Below are positions 34,288-43,106 of a stretch of DNA of 58,510 nt, one piece after another; position 1 is the first letter of the stretch, and each line of letters begins with the position of its first letter. The position numbers and the translations under genes were made by a program. Under the pieces are notes generated by a model. The model ran no database searches. It was not told the DNA's origin and saw only the letters and a program-made list of their open reading frames with translations. Source of the stretch: Peribacillus faecalis (GTDB taxonomy: Bacteria > Bacillota > Bacilli > Bacillales > DSM-1321); contig NZ_JACXSI010000022.1 in assembly GCF_014712675.1 (NCBI RefSeq), forward strand, positions 1-58,510, written 5' to 3'.

Positions 34288-35193
34288 TTATGTTGTTTGC
34301 TCAGAAAACTTCCTTTTAAATAATAGTTTCTTAAAATCAATTTCGGCAATGAGTATACCCATTAATACTATGGTTGCACCGATGTAGCCTCTTGTTGATA
34401 GTGTTTCGCCGATAAAGATAAAGGCGAATACGGCCGCGAAAATGGGCTCTAGTGAGAAAATGAGTCCGGTATGTGTTGCGGTTGTATGCTGCTGTGCAAT
34501 TGATTGTACGATGAAGCCCAATGCGCTGCATAAAATGCTTAATGCCAGGATCGAAGACCAAGTGCTTGCATTTTGCGGGAGCTGAGGTGTTTCAAATAGC
34601 AATGTGAATAAGAATCCCCAGGCGCCACAAAAGCCAAGCTGTAAAACCCCTAAAGCAATGGAATCAACATTTTTTGTTACTTTGCTCGTCACAATAATAT
34701 GCACAGAATAGCTAAGAGCACAGATAATGCAGAGAATGTCCCCAAGACTCAGCTGCAATTGGCTATTTAAAGTTAGCAGTGCAATCCCGACCAATGCAGC
34801 ACTGACACCAACAATAAGTCTTTTTTCTATTTTTTGCTTCAAAAATATTGCAGAGATAAGCGGGACAAACACAACGGAAAGACTGACTAAAAATCCGGTA
34901 TTGGATACAGAAGTAGATTGCATGCCGCTATTTAAGAATGCGAAAGCAATAAATAAAATACTTCCTAATATAAAACTATATTTAATCGTTTTAAAGTCGA
35001 CTCTCAATATACGTTTATAAAAAATAAGTGCCGCTAATAGAAAGGCTATGCCAAACCGCAAAAATATTAAGTTGTATACCCCTAAAGAATCAAGGCCAAC
35101 TTTTGTAAATAAATAAGATGAGCCCCAACCAATAGTTACGACTAACATCATAAAATCTGCCATTACTTGCTTATTTGCTTTTATGCCAAACAA
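34288..35193 (-). CDS. EamA/DMT-family transporter
   Basis: 301 residues with ten predicted membrane spans in two five-helix EamA repeats (TIGWGSSYLFTKVGLDSL near the start; HTGLIFSLEPIFAAVFAFIF in the second repeat). The start is TTG 35193 with GAGGGGGA nine bases upstream. It is divergent from a LysR regulator that probably controls it. Family members export amino acids, purines or other metabolites. Substrate not evident. Confidence 0.87.
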   Translation of the reverse strand: MFGIKANKQVMADFMMLVVTIGWGSSYLFTKVGLDSLGVYNLIFLRFGIAFLLAALIFYKRILRVDFKTIKYSFILGSILFIAFAFLNSGMQSTSVSNTGFLVSLSVVFVPLISAIFLKQKIEKRLIVGVSAALVGIALLTLNSQLQLSLGDILCIICALSYSVHIIVTSKVTKNVDSIALGVLQLGFCGAWGFLFTLLFETPQLPQNASTWSSILALSILCSALGFIVQSIAQQHTTATHTGLIFSLEPIFAAVFAFIFIGETLSTRGYIGATIVLMGILIAEIDFKKLLFKRKFSEQTT

Positions 35194-35318
35194 ATCTGCC
35201 GTTCCCCCTCTGAAAAAACTAAATATTTCTTTTACAAATGCTCTATAGCCAAGATTGCCTAATTGCTATTATAAGCGTACAATTTACATAAATAAAATGA
35301 ATGTTTTTAATGTTTTAA

Positions 35319-35333
35319 ATGAATAAAATTCAT
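35319..35333. promoter_or_regulatory. candidate LysR operator
   Basis: ATGAAT-AAA-ATTCAT, a perfect 6-bp inverted repeat in the divergent promoter region, 17 bases before the LysR start. The position suits autorepression or divergent control. Not a proven site. Confidence 0.4.
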
Positions 35334-35350
35334 ATAAAAGGGGTATGGGG

Positions 35351-36241
35351 ATGTCTCTTACAAAGTTTGAAATCATAAATACAATTGTTGACACAGGGAG
35401 TTTAACGAAAGCGGCTGAATCGCTTGGTCTAACGCAATCCGCAGTTAGTCATGCCATCTCAAGCCTTGAGTCGGAGTGGGGATTTTCAATTATGAATCGG
35501 GACCGTTCGGGCATTCGCTTGACAAGCAATGGTGAGCGGATGATTAAATATATCAGGACGATATTACAGCACAACGAATTATTGCAGCAAGAAGTAGCTG
35601 CCATTCATGGATTGGAGACCGGGACAATTCGAATCGGAACATTTACAAGCGTATCCACACAATGGATTCCTGGAATTATTAAAGAGTTTCAAATTCAATA
35701 TCCGTCCATTCAAATAAAATTGCTTGAAGGGGACCATTATGATGAAATTGAGCAATGGCTATTAGATGGTTCAATTGACCTAGGCTTTTTGACGAAGCCG
35801 TCCTCTAAAACATTAGATTTTCTGCCGTTAAAAAAAGACGAAATTCGCTGTATTCTTCCTATTAATCATCGGTTATGCGAAAAAGAATATATCTCATATG
35901 AAGATATTAAAGATGAGGCATTTATTATGCCAAAATGGGGAACACATAACGATATTCTTCGGTTTATCACAAAAAATAATCAGTCTTTGAAGGTGAAGTA
36001 TGAGGTAGCAGATGATCAAGCTATTATTTCGATGGTTCGACACGGTCTTGGAATTACAATCCTTCCTGAAATGGTTCTGTTCAATTTATTGCATGGAATT
36101 AAGGTCATGAATATGGAAGGGGAATATTTTCGGACAATCGGTCTTGCTACTCCATCACTTAAAAAGATATCTCCCGCAGCAAAACGATTTATCGAAATCG
36201 TTAAAACATGGCTACAACAGCAAAATCTTTTAGATTATTGA
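35351..36241 (+). CDS. LysR-family transcriptional regulator
   Basis: 296 residues. The N-terminal winged helix (SLTKAAESLGLTQSAVSHAI, about 16-35) is followed by a two-lobed periplasmic-binding-like effector domain (GTIRIGTFTSVSTQWIPGII). ATG 35351 fits AAGGGG eight bases away better than the ATG at 35345, which would be one base from it. Divergent from the EamA transporter, the usual layout for a regulator and the exporter it controls. Confidence 0.88.
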   Translation: MSLTKFEIINTIVDTGSLTKAAESLGLTQSAVSHAISSLESEWGFSIMNRDRSGIRLTSNGERMIKYIRTILQHNELLQQEVAAIHGLETGTIRIGTFTSVSTQWIPGIIKEFQIQYPSIQIKLLEGDHYDEIEQWLLDGSIDLGFLTKPSSKTLDFLPLKKDEIRCILPINHRLCEKEYISYEDIKDEAFIMPKWGTHNDILRFITKNNQSLKVKYEVADDQAIISMVRHGLGITILPEMVLFNLLHGIKVMNMEGEYFRTIGLATPSLKKISPAAKRFIEIVKTWLQQQNLLDY

Positions 36242-36245
36242 AAAT

Positions 36246-36283
36246 AATCAAGGCGCCTTATATGACGCCTTGATCATTTTTTT
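36246..36283. terminator. bidirectional terminator
   Basis: AATCAAGGCG pairs with CGCCTTGATC, followed by a T7 run that overlaps the stop codon region of the minus-strand UvrA2-like gene. Confidence 0.85.
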
Positions 36284-38690
36284 ATCTTAACAACCTGCCA
36301 GTCATAGAAGTTTCTGATTTAGCTACTTCAGCAGGAGTTCCTTGAGCTATGATATAACCGCCGTTTTCTCCGCCTTCAGGTCCTAAGTCAATGAGCCAGT
36401 CGCTCTCGGCAATCCAGCCAAGGTGATGTTCGATAGCAATGACAGTATGTCCTTGTTTGACAAGTTTCCGCACACATTGCATTAAAACTTTCACATCTAA
36501 CGGATGAAGTCCTGTTGTTGGCTCGTCCAATAAGTACAAGGTCGTACCGCTCGTTTTCGTGCCGAGCTCTTTGGCGATTTTAATTCGTTGTGCTTCACCG
36601 CCTGAAAGAGTTGGTGCTGGTTGTCCTAATGGTAAGTAGCCTAAGCCGACATCATGCAGCACCTGGAGTTTTGCTGTAATGCTTTTTTGTCCTTTGAATA
36701 AAGCGAGCGCCTCATCAACTGACATTTGCAGCACATCATAAATGCTGGCATCCTGATAAGTTACTTGCAAAACACGTGACTGATAGCGCATTCCGTTGCA
36801 GGCGTGGCATTTTGTTTGGACGTCCGGCATAAAATGCATTACTGTCGTAATAGTTCCTGCACCTTCGCATGTTTCACATCTTCCTCCTGCTACGTTAAAA
36901 GAAAAATCTTTTGCAGTAACATCTATTCCTTGTTGCTTGGCAATTTTACCGTAAAATTGGCGAATAGGTGTGAATACATCTGTATAGGTCGCAGCATTGG
37001 AACGAGAGCTTTTTCCAATCGGTGACTGTTCAATCATTTGAATGTTTTCAAATTGTTCCAATCCTGAAATCGATTCGATATTACGTTGCTTTGCAAGCGC
37101 GTCAAATATGAGCGATGATTTTCCGGAACCGGATACTCCTGTGATTGTTGTTAAAGCGTTCACCGGAATCACAGCATGTACGGATTTTAAATTATGACTT
37201 GTGGCTCCTTCGATTTTGATGACATTTTCTAAAGATGGCCGTGAATCATTAATTTTAAGAGATTCAAGTAAAAACGGGCGAATCATTGATTGCTCATTCC
37301 GCAGCAAGTCATCCACAGTACTAGATGCAACGACATATCCGCCGTCTTTTCCGGCATGTGGCCCAATTTCAATGACCCAATCCGCTTGTTTAATGACATC
37401 GACATCATGTTCGATCACGATGACCGTGTTGCCTAAATCACGAATTTTTCGTAATGACTGCACCAATTCATCCGTATCTTTGGAATGCAAGCCAATCGTC
37501 GGTTCATCCAAAATATATAGAACACCCGTTAATCCTGATTGAAGAAGGGAAGCTAATCGGAAACGTTGATATTCACCGCCGGACAACGTAGATACGACAC
37601 GGTCTAAAGTTAAATAACCAAGGCGAATTGATAATAATTTTTTTACCGTATTTTTCAGTTCCTCGATAAGCGGCTGTACATTAGGAATATGTAACGTTTC
37701 AGCCCACTTGCCTAACTGTTCAATGGAAAAAGCAGAAACTTCTCCAAGCGGCTGATTTCCTACTTGAACAGCACGACTAGTCGCATTCAGTTTCTTCCCA
37801 TTACATGCGGGGCAAATTTCCATATCAAAAAACTTCTCTATTTTTGCCTTCTTGGAAGGAGAGCTTCCGCTTTCAATCAAACGACGGTTCAGATTAGGAA
37901 TAAGCCCTTCAAAACGTCCTTCCGATACACTTTTGGCTGGCTCGATGTCCGGATAAAAAGTTGTAAATCTCTGATCATGCGAACCATAGAGTAAAAATGC
38001 CTGCGCCTCTTTTGACCATGTTTCAATCGGCTCTGAAAAGTCGAAATTCAAGCCGTATAAGTTGCTCGCCTTACTAAACGTCTCGCGATAACGCTTAATA
38101 TAATGATGGTCCCATTCAAAAATCGCGCCATCTTCAATTGATTTCGAAACGTCAACGACTCGCAGAATAACTACATCATAAATTTCTCCCAGTCCTTTAC
38201 ACGTTTGGCATGCTCCTTGTGCCTTGTTAAAAGAAAAATGCGGCAATGTTAAATTGTCTAAAGATTGGCTGCAATGGTGGCATAAGATTGTCTCATTTCC
38301 CGAATCTTCGCTCGCTGCTGTCCATTCGTGGCAATGAGGGCACTCACGCAAGCCAGCTTTACAAAAAATCAGCCGTAAATAGGAATACAAATCCGTCATT
38401 GTTCCGACAGTCGAACGTGGATTTTTATTCGTATGATGCTGCGATACGCTAATTGCAGGGGAAAGACCTGTCATTTTCTCGTATTGCGGTTTTTCAAACT
38501 CTTCATTCAGCAATCCGATTGACTCCATATATTGACGCTGACATTCTTTCAGCAACGTATCAAAAATAAGCGATGATTTTCCCGAACCAGAGACTCCCGT
38601 CACGACGACAAGCTTATTCTTCGGTATTGACAAATCGATATTTTTTAAATTATTTTCATGTGCATTCCATATTTCAATTGTGTTATTCAT
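36282..38690 (-). CDS. UvrA2-like class ABC ATPase
   Basis: 802 residues with two ABC ATPase halves. First Walker [10 protein letters not shown] at about 33 and signature TLSGGEYQR; second GVSGSGKSS near 525 and signature TLSGGEAQR, with [10 protein letters not shown] and [10 protein letters not shown] Walker B/D-loop motifs. Three Cys pairs (CPHCHEW/CHHC, CPACNG, CETCEG/CHACNG) provide zinc sites. At about 800 residues it is shorter than UvrA (about 940) because the UvrB-binding region is reduced, which defines the UvrA2/DrrC class. Such proteins are linked to resistance to DNA-binding drugs. It is not the housekeeping uvrA, and there is no uvrB nearby. Confidence 0.88.
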   Translation of the reverse strand: MNNTIEIWNAHENNLKNIDLSIPKNKLVVVTGVSGSGKSSLIFDTLLKECQRQYMESIGLLNEEFEKPQYEKMTGLSPAISVSQHHTNKNPRSTVGTMTDLYSYLRLIFCKAGLRECPHCHEWTAASEDSGNETILCHHCSQSLDNLTLPHFSFNKAQGACQTCKGLGEIYDVVILRVVDVSKSIEDGAIFEWDHHYIKRYRETFSKASNLYGLNFDFSEPIETWSKEAQAFLLYGSHDQRFTTFYPDIEPAKSVSEGRFEGLIPNLNRRLIESGSSPSKKAKIEKFFDMEICPACNGKKLNATSRAVQVGNQPLGEVSAFSIEQLGKWAETLHIPNVQPLIEELKNTVKKLLSIRLGYLTLDRVVSTLSGGEYQRFRLASLLQSGLTGVLYILDEPTIGLHSKDTDELVQSLRKIRDLGNTVIVIEHDVDVIKQADWVIEIGPHAGKDGGYVVASSTVDDLLRNEQSMIRPFLLESLKINDSRPSLENVIKIEGATSHNLKSVHAVIPVNALTTITGVSGSGKSSLIFDALAKQRNIESISGLEQFENIQMIEQSPIGKSSRSNAATYTDVFTPIRQFYGKIAKQQGIDVTAKDFSFNVAGGRCETCEGAGTITTVMHFMPDVQTKCHACNGMRYQSRVLQVTYQDASIYDVLQMSVDEALALFKGQKSITAKLQVLHDVGLGYLPLGQPAPTLSGGEAQRIKIAKELGTKTSGTTLYLLDEPTTGLHPLDVKVLMQCVRKLVKQGHTVIAIEHHLGWIAESDWLIDLGPEGGENGGYIIAQGTPAEVAKSETSMTGRLLR

Positions 38691-38760
38691 TGTTCTCGCC
38701 TCGCTTTCAATTTCATTTTATCAGAGATCAATATGACTGGTGTTATAGTGGAGGGTTTCG

Positions 38761-38800
38761 TTCGACAAAAACTAACAAAACCCAGGAAGTGACAGGCACC
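38761..38800 (+). repeat. solitary half of the GTGACAGGCACC repeat
   Basis: TTCGACAAAAACTAACAAAA then CCCAGGAAGTGACAGGCACC, ending 21 bases before the ATG of the yellow-family gene, so it is in that gene's leader. Confidence 0.65.
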
Positions 38801-38821
38801 GTCAAAAAGGAGGATCAACCT

Positions 38822-39907
38822 ATGTTGCCTACAGAACGGTATTTTGGAAGGTTTGAGTTGGTGCATGCATTTTATGGGGCAATGCCCACAGGTGTGACGG
38901 TTTCGGAAGCGGGTAGGATTTTTGTTTGCTTTCCGAAGTGGGGAGACGATGTGAAATTTACCGTGGCGGAAATTGTGGAGGGGGAGCTGAGGCCTTATCC
39001 TGATATGGAAACAAACATATCTAACTCAGCGAAACTTGAAACTTCCTTCATTAGTGTGCAAAGTGTAGTCGCGGATGGAAGGGGAACCCTCTGGGTATTA
39101 GACACAGCGGCACCCAACTTTTCCGAACCGATTATTGGTGGAGCAAAACTGGTCGCTGTAGATCTGAAAACCAATACAATAAGAAAAGTTTATGCTTTTA
39201 AAGAAGATTCCGTTTTGCCGACCACATATTTAAATGATGTCCGCTTCGATTTTCGTGTTGGAAAGGCAGGCTATGCATATATAACCGATTCTGCTTCCGA
39301 AGGGCCTGGAGCAATCATCGTTGTCGACTTAGACAGTGGAGTGGCATTCAGACGGTTACATGGCGTAAAATCCACGTCACCTGACCCGACTTTTATACCA
39401 AAAGTGGAAGGCCGGATTTTAATTAACCGAAACAAGGACGGCACCACTTCTCCGCTTACAATGTCGGCTGACGGTATAGCGATTTCTCCTGATGGAAAGA
39501 CCTTGTATTTTTGTCCGCTGACAAGCCGTCAGCTGTACTCAATTTCAGCGGAAGCGTTAAAAGACAGAAAGATACCGGAAAAGGATTTGCATAGTCATGT
39601 CAAATATTTAGGAGAAAAAGGAGCATCAGATGGCATGATTACTGATGCAAAAGGAGCGGTTTATGCCGGAGATTATGAAAATAACAGCATTCGAAAAATA
39701 CAACCCAACGGAAAAATGATGACCATCGCCCATGATCCGCGGCTACTATGGCCGGATACCTTCTCAATAGGCCCAGACCAATACTTATACGTCATTGTCA
39801 ACCAATTGCATCGGCAGGCAAAATTTCATTACGGAAAAGACTTGCGACAAAAGCCATATAGTTTGCTTAGGATGAAGATTGGAGAAATGCCTGCTCCTAC
39901 CTTTTGA
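38822..39907 (+). CDS. major royal jelly/yellow-family protein
   Basis: 361 residues of the MRJP/yellow beta-propeller family (L-dopachrome tautomerase-related). It begins MLPTERYFGRFELVHAFYGA, contains GVTVSEAGRIFVCFPKWGDD, LWVLDTAA, GYAYITDSASEGPGAIIV and SDGMITDAKGAVYAGDYENN, and ends with PYSLLRMKI. The ATG at 38822 has AAAAAGGAGGAT upstream. A longer reading to the left runs through the repeat and the 5' end of the divergent gene and is rejected. No signal peptide, so probably cytosolic. Bacterial members have no settled function. Six-bladed propeller lactonase-like chemistry is one possibility. Confidence 0.83.
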   Translation: MLPTERYFGRFELVHAFYGAMPTGVTVSEAGRIFVCFPKWGDDVKFTVAEIVEGELRPYPDMETNISNSAKLETSFISVQSVVADGRGTLWVLDTAAPNFSEPIIGGAKLVAVDLKTNTIRKVYAFKEDSVLPTTYLNDVRFDFRVGKAGYAYITDSASEGPGAIIVVDLDSGVAFRRLHGVKSTSPDPTFIPKVEGRILINRNKDGTTSPLTMSADGIAISPDGKTLYFCPLTSRQLYSISAEALKDRKIPEKDLHSHVKYLGEKGASDGMITDAKGAVYAGDYENNSIRKIQPNGKMMTIAHDPRLLWPDTFSIGPDQYLYVIVNQLHRQAKFHYGKDLRQKPYSLLRMKIGEMPAPTF

Positions 39908-39914
39908 TAATTAA

Positions 39915-40370
39915 TGAAAAAGCCGGTGAAGTTCAGCTCTAATTAGTTCAGCTTTGAAGTACAATAGTTGAAATTATAAAGCAAAATGGACTTCGAATTG
40001 CAAGCCAATTTGATGTCCACTTTTCATTAAAATACCAGAGTTTCATGCAATTTAACACAATTGAAAATGCAACCTAAATCGCAAGAATGAAATAATTATT
40101 TCAAGCTCGTAATTTGGGTTGCAAATATGTATGCAATTTTAAAAAGAAAAGGCATAGCAACTTAATGTTATTGTTAACGCAATAGTATCACCTCCTTAGT
40201 TTTTGGGGAATTGTAACATAACAGTATTATTTTGTATCTCAAAACAACTCGGAAATGTATGTATATAGTGAATATTAAATAGGGGCATACAAAAAGCTAT
40301 CCAGATATAATCCGAATACCTTGTAAATATAAAAATAGTCTTAAGTTCAGCTCTCACCGGCTTTAGTTTT
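39915..40370 (+). terminator. terminator of the yellow-family gene, split by an insertion
   Basis: AAAAAGCCGGTGA (39918-39929) would pair with TCACCGGCTTT (40354-40364) followed by AGTTTTTT. Without the 403-base insert plus one direct repeat, the loop would be only AGTTCAGCTC. As it stands the arms are about 425 bases apart. Confidence 0.6.
39941..40343. mobile_element. 403-bp noncoding insertion with 11-bp flanking direct repeats
   Basis: Flanked by AGTTCAGCTCT at 39930-39940 and at 40344-40354. The insert has no significant reading frame and no clear terminal inverted repeats. A degenerate third copy AGTTCAGCTTT lies just inside the left end. On the minus strand an AAGGAGGTGATA (about 40188-40199) resembles a ribosome site, but no start of a believable gene follows. 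Possible non-autonomous element. The family is unknown. Confidence 0.5.
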
Positions 40371-40532
40371 TTAATCTAGAGCATGATATAGTTTGCACTG
40401 AAAGTTATTAATCAGACGAATTAGTTGATTTAATCTCTTAATATATTATAATCCTCGTAAGTAGTATAATTAAGGGAAAATAACAAACGTTTTCCAGTTA
40501 AATTATTAAAAAATATTAAAGGAATGATACAA
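40371..40532 (+). promoter_or_regulatory. promoter region of yjdI-yjdJ
   Basis: Contains TATTATAATCC near 40446-40456 and a second AGTATAATTAAGG near 40463, either of which could be a -10 box. No other feature is seen. Confidence 0.35.
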
Positions 40533-40775
40533 ATGACAGAACTGCAGCTATTAGAAGCAGGTTACCGAAAATATAGCGGAGAAGAAATCGATGTGTTTTA
40601 TTCAAAAGAACGCTGTGAGCATGCAGGTAAATGTGTGAAGGGGAGCATCGAGGTATTTAATCCTAAGAGAAAACCTTGGGTAATTGCTGACGCTGAGCCT
40701 GCAGATGAAGTTGCACGCATTATTGAAACATGTCCTGCTGGCGCTCTAAAATATATCCGAAAAGAGGAACGATAG
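40533..40775 (+). CDS. yjdI: YjdI-like divergent 4Fe-4S mono-cluster protein
   Basis: 80 residues with four cysteines or near-equivalents in a Fer4_19-type pattern (ERCEHAGKCVKG and IIETCPAGALKYI), proposed to bind an iron-sulfur cluster. ATG 40533 is preferred over ATG 40524 because AAAGGA ends at the latter. One base separates it from the acetyltransferase gene. The same pair, yjdI-yjdJ, occurs in E. coli. Function is unknown. Confidence 0.8.
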   Translation: MTELQLLEAGYRKYSGEEIDVFYSKERCEHAGKCVKGSIEVFNPKRKPWVIADAEPADEVARIIETCPAGALKYIRKEER

Positions 40776-40776
40776 A

Positions 40777-41049
40777 ATGGAAATTACTATTGAACAAGCT
40801 CGTGTTGTCGTAACAGAGGGAAATGAAACACTTGGAGAAATGACGTTTGTTAATTCCAATGATAAATTCTATATCATTGATCATACAGGTGTTTCCGATG
40901 CAGCACGCGGTCTTGGCTTAGGAAAGAAAATGGTTCAAACTTTTGTTGAGCATGCCCGTTCAAACAATATGAAAGTCATTCCTCTATGTCCGTTTGCTAA
41001 AGGTGAATTCGAAAAGAATCGTGAAGCATATGCTGATGTGTTGAAGTAA
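40777..41049 (+). CDS. yjdJ: YjdJ-like small GNAT-fold acetyltransferase
   Basis: 90 residues of the short GNAT family (DUF4442/YidJ-like). The acetyl-CoA pyrophosphate loop ARGLGLGKKMV is present (about 47-57), and VIPLCPFAKGEFEKNREAYA carries the conserved C-terminal Cys-Pro-Phe. It immediately follows yjdI. Substrate is not known. Confidence 0.85.
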   Translation: MEITIEQARVVVTEGNETLGEMTFVNSNDKFYIIDHTGVSDAARGLGLGKKMVQTFVEHARSNNMKVIPLCPFAKGEFEKNREAYADVLK

Positions 41050-41069
41050 TTTGAAATGTAAGGACCTTA

Positions 41070-41228
41070 ATGTACGGTGCTAATCCAAATATAGAATTTT
41101 TAAATGGTAAAACAGCATTGGAAAATGCAATGGACAATGGTTTTTATAGTGTTGTAGATCTTTCAAGGTTATTAGATAAACCTAAAGGAAACCTTATTTT
41201 TTCGGAGGGTTTCCTTATTCTCAATTAA
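41070..41228 (+). pseudogene. ankyrin-repeat gene remnant
   Basis: 52 codons beginning MYGANPNIEFLNGKTALENA, a recognisable ankyrin unit, then DNGFYSVVDLSRLLDK. The frame runs through a terminator hairpin before its stop, so the true C-terminus has probably been lost. No upstream part of the gene is found. Confidence 0.4.
41185..41218 (+). terminator. terminator
   Basis: AAGGAAACC (41185-41193) pairs with GGTTTCCTT (41208-41216) around a T-rich loop. It may end the yjdIJ transcript. Confidence 0.65.
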
Positions 41229-41422
41229 TCAGCTTTAAATAGTTTAAGAGCATACTGTCTCTATACTTTAATTAATCTGCCATAAGTCGATGAAATCGAA
41301 GTTGGTTTTAGGAATAATATCCAGACTTCAAAATAGTCGAGCTGATCCTCTGGTTGGACAAAAACCAACTGTAATTGGGCGAGCAGTTTTGAAGAACCTT
41401 TTTTACAAAAAGCCCAGCCACA

Positions 41423-41562
41423 ATTCTTCCACTTTTGTAATTATTTCATCCGCATTTATCATTAATTCTTCCAAATTCAAAAATAATTCGTCCGCTTAAA
41501 CCACAATTCATCCGCTTACGGCAATAATTCATCTGTATTCGCAAATAATTCGTCCGTCTCCG
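41423..41562. repeat. degenerate 21-bp tandem repeat (7 units)
   Basis: The core TTC[ATG]TCC recurs at 41424, 41445, 41466, 41487, 41507, 41528 and 41549, spacing 21 bases except for one of 20. On the minus strand the unit reads roughly GCGGAYGAATTATT, coding for (A)DEL(F/W), a heptad period. Stops and the 20-base step break any long frame. It could be a decayed coiled-coil gene or a noncoding minisatellite. Confidence 0.7.
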
Positions 41563-41572
41563 GAAATACCCC

Positions 41573-41613
41573 AAAAAAAGCAGCTCCAAAGCTGAAATCC
41601 GCTTCGAAGCTGC
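41573..41613 (-). terminator. terminator of the minus-strand SDR gene
   Basis: On the minus strand GCAGCTTCGAAGC pairs with GCTTTGGAGCTGC (two or three G-U) followed by T7. Confidence 0.85.
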
Positions 41614-41629
41614 CCAAAAAATCTCAAAA

Positions 41630-42388
41630 TCAATATGCAGTCCAACCGCCATCAGCAGCAATGATTTGACCATTGATGAAGCTTGAGTCATCGGAGGCTA
41701 AGAAGATTGCTAGTTTAGCGATTTCTTGTGGTTCGCCGACTCTTGGGATTAGGGCGGAACCTTTTTGTTGTTGGCCCATACCGAATTGGCTGATGTTTGT
41801 CATAGATTGTCCAATATTTGTAGCGACTGCGCCTGGTGCGATACCGTTGCAGCGTATGCCTTTTTGAGAGAACATGAAGGCTGTGTTTTTAGTTAAACCG
41901 ACAACCGCATGTTTAGATGCTGCATAAGCTGCGCCAGAGCGTCCGCCGTTTAATCCTCCGACAGAAATGTTGTTAATGATGATGCCATTTCCTTGTTCAA
42001 GGAATAAATTAGTTGCAAGACGCATTGATTTCATAACAGAAGTAGTGTTTACCGCAAAGACTAGATCCCAGCGGTCATCTGTAATTTCGTTTACCGGTTC
42101 CATACCGTCCATAATGCCGGCATTGTTGACTAAAATGTCCAGTTTACCGTATTTGGAAACGGTTTCATCAAATAGCGTTGTCAAATCTTCGTCTTTTGCT
42201 ACGTTTGTTTGAATCGCGAAAGCTTCTCCGCCAGTAGCAATAATGCCGTCAGCAACAGCTTGCGCGCCTTCAAGGTTCAAATCGGATACTACAACTTTTG
42301 CCCCTTCAGCAGCGTAACCTTCAGCGATTGCTTTCCCCATACCGGATGCTGCGCCAGTAACAATGGCAACTTTTGATTGTAATTTCAT
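41630..42388 (-). CDS. SDR-family oxidoreductase
   Basis: 252 residues: GAASGMGKAI nucleotide motif, VVVSDLN acidic turn favouring NAD, NNAGIMDG, catalytic Ser in NNISVGGLNG, and YAASKHAVVG with Tyr and Lys. ATG 42388 has GGGGGA ten bases upstream; the alternative ATG at 42397 is too close to it. Divergent from a TetR regulator with two palindromes between, so probably repressed by it and induced by its substrate or a related compound. Confidence 0.88.
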   Translation of the reverse strand: MKLQSKVAIVTGAASGMGKAIAEGYAAEGAKVVVSDLNLEGAQAVADGIIATGGEAFAIQTNVAKDEDLTTLFDETVSKYGKLDILVNNAGIMDGMEPVNEITDDRWDLVFAVNTTSVMKSMRLATNLFLEQGNGIIINNISVGGLNGGRSGAAYAASKHAVVGLTKNTAFMFSQKGIRCNGIAPGAVATNIGQSMTNISQFGMGQQQKGSALIPRVGEPQEIAKLAIFLASDDSSFINGQIIAADGGWTAY

Positions 42389-42420
42389 AGTTTTCATCCC
42401 CCATACATTTGTATGATATT

Positions 42421-42432
42421 GAACATTTGTTC
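42421..42432. promoter_or_regulatory. palindrome GAACATTTGTTC, candidate TetR operator
   Basis: GAACA-TT-TGTTC lies 33 bases before the SDR start, just downstream of a TATAAT-like box on the minus strand. It shares its GAACA/TGTTC arms with the longer palindrome at 42494-42527. Confidence 0.5.
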
Positions 42433-42493
42433 TATAATTATTATAATAGATAGTTTAAAAAGTCACAATAAACAGAAAATGAATAACTGTACA

Positions 42494-42527
42494 TTAATGA
42501 ACAAAAGGTGAATGTTATGTTCATTAA
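42494..42527. promoter_or_regulatory. 10-bp inverted repeat, candidate TetR operator
   Basis: TTAATGAACA (42494-42503) and TGTTCATTAA (42518-42527) are perfect complements 14 bases apart, ending 14 bases before the TetR start codon. Shared core with 42421-42432 supports a common regulator. Confidence 0.55.
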
Positions 42528-42541
42528 AGGGGATAAAAAAA

Positions 42542-43090
42542 ATGAAAACCGATCTGAGAGTCATCAAAACAAAGGAAAATTTACAAAATGCTCTGCTTCA
42601 TTTGCTTGAAGATAAAGAATTGGAGAAAATATCAATCTCTGAATTATGCAAAGAAGCTAGGGTGAACAGGGGTACTTTTTATTTGCATTTCGCAAGCGTC
42701 GAAGACTTGTTTTCTCACTATTTTCAAGAAATAACCGAAGATTTGCGTCAGGCATACGATGAGCCTGTCGAAAGAGTGAAACATAGATTGCAAGACCTGC
42801 AACCGCATATGATTCGTATATTTCATCATGTGAAAAAATTTTCTCGCTTTTATACCATTGTTTTTAATCAAAACTCACCGCTAATGTATTATTACGATTT
42901 ATTGGATGTCATCCGCGAACGGCTTTTGAAGTCCCTCGAAACAGATACAGGAGTAACAGAAAAAAACTATCAAGCAAGCTATGCTGCAAATGCCGTACTT
43001 GGTATCGTTATTGAATGGGTAACAGGAGGATATAAAGAAACGGTCGAAGAATTGAATGAGATGATCCTGAAGTTTTCAAAAATTTATTAG
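42542..43090 (+). CDS. TetR/AcrR-family regulator
   Basis: 182 residues with an N-terminal helix-turn-helix (ISISELCKEARVNRGTFYLH, about 27-46) typical of TetR, and a helical ligand domain with a TetR_C-type pattern. ATG 42542 has AAAGGGGAT upstream; an in-frame ATG at 42512 is discounted because it lies inside the operator-like palindrome. It probably represses itself plus the nitrilase-like gene 16 bases downstream, and the divergent SDR gene. Confidence 0.88.
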   Translation: MKTDLRVIKTKENLQNALLHLLEDKELEKISISELCKEARVNRGTFYLHFASVEDLFSHYFQEITEDLRQAYDEPVERVKHRLQDLQPHMIRIFHHVKKFSRFYTIVFNQNSPLMYYYDLLDVIRERLLKSLETDTGVTEKNYQASYAANAVLGIVIEWVTGGYKETVEELNEMILKFSKIY

Positions 43091-43106
43091 TGAAACAGGT
43101 GATGGC

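Noticed and set aside
38573-38821. N-terminal extension of the yellow-family protein
   Set aside because: It covers the start of the divergent UvrA2-like gene and a noncoding repeat. ATG 38822 has a strong ribosome site.
40130-40200. Type I toxin-like peptide on the minus strand after AAGGAGGTGATA
   Set aside because: The only nearby frames stop within a few codons or begin with ATT. No antisense RNA promoter was evident.
41423-41562. CRISPR array
   Set aside because: Units are contiguous, degenerate and 21 bases long with no unique spacers. No cas genes are present.
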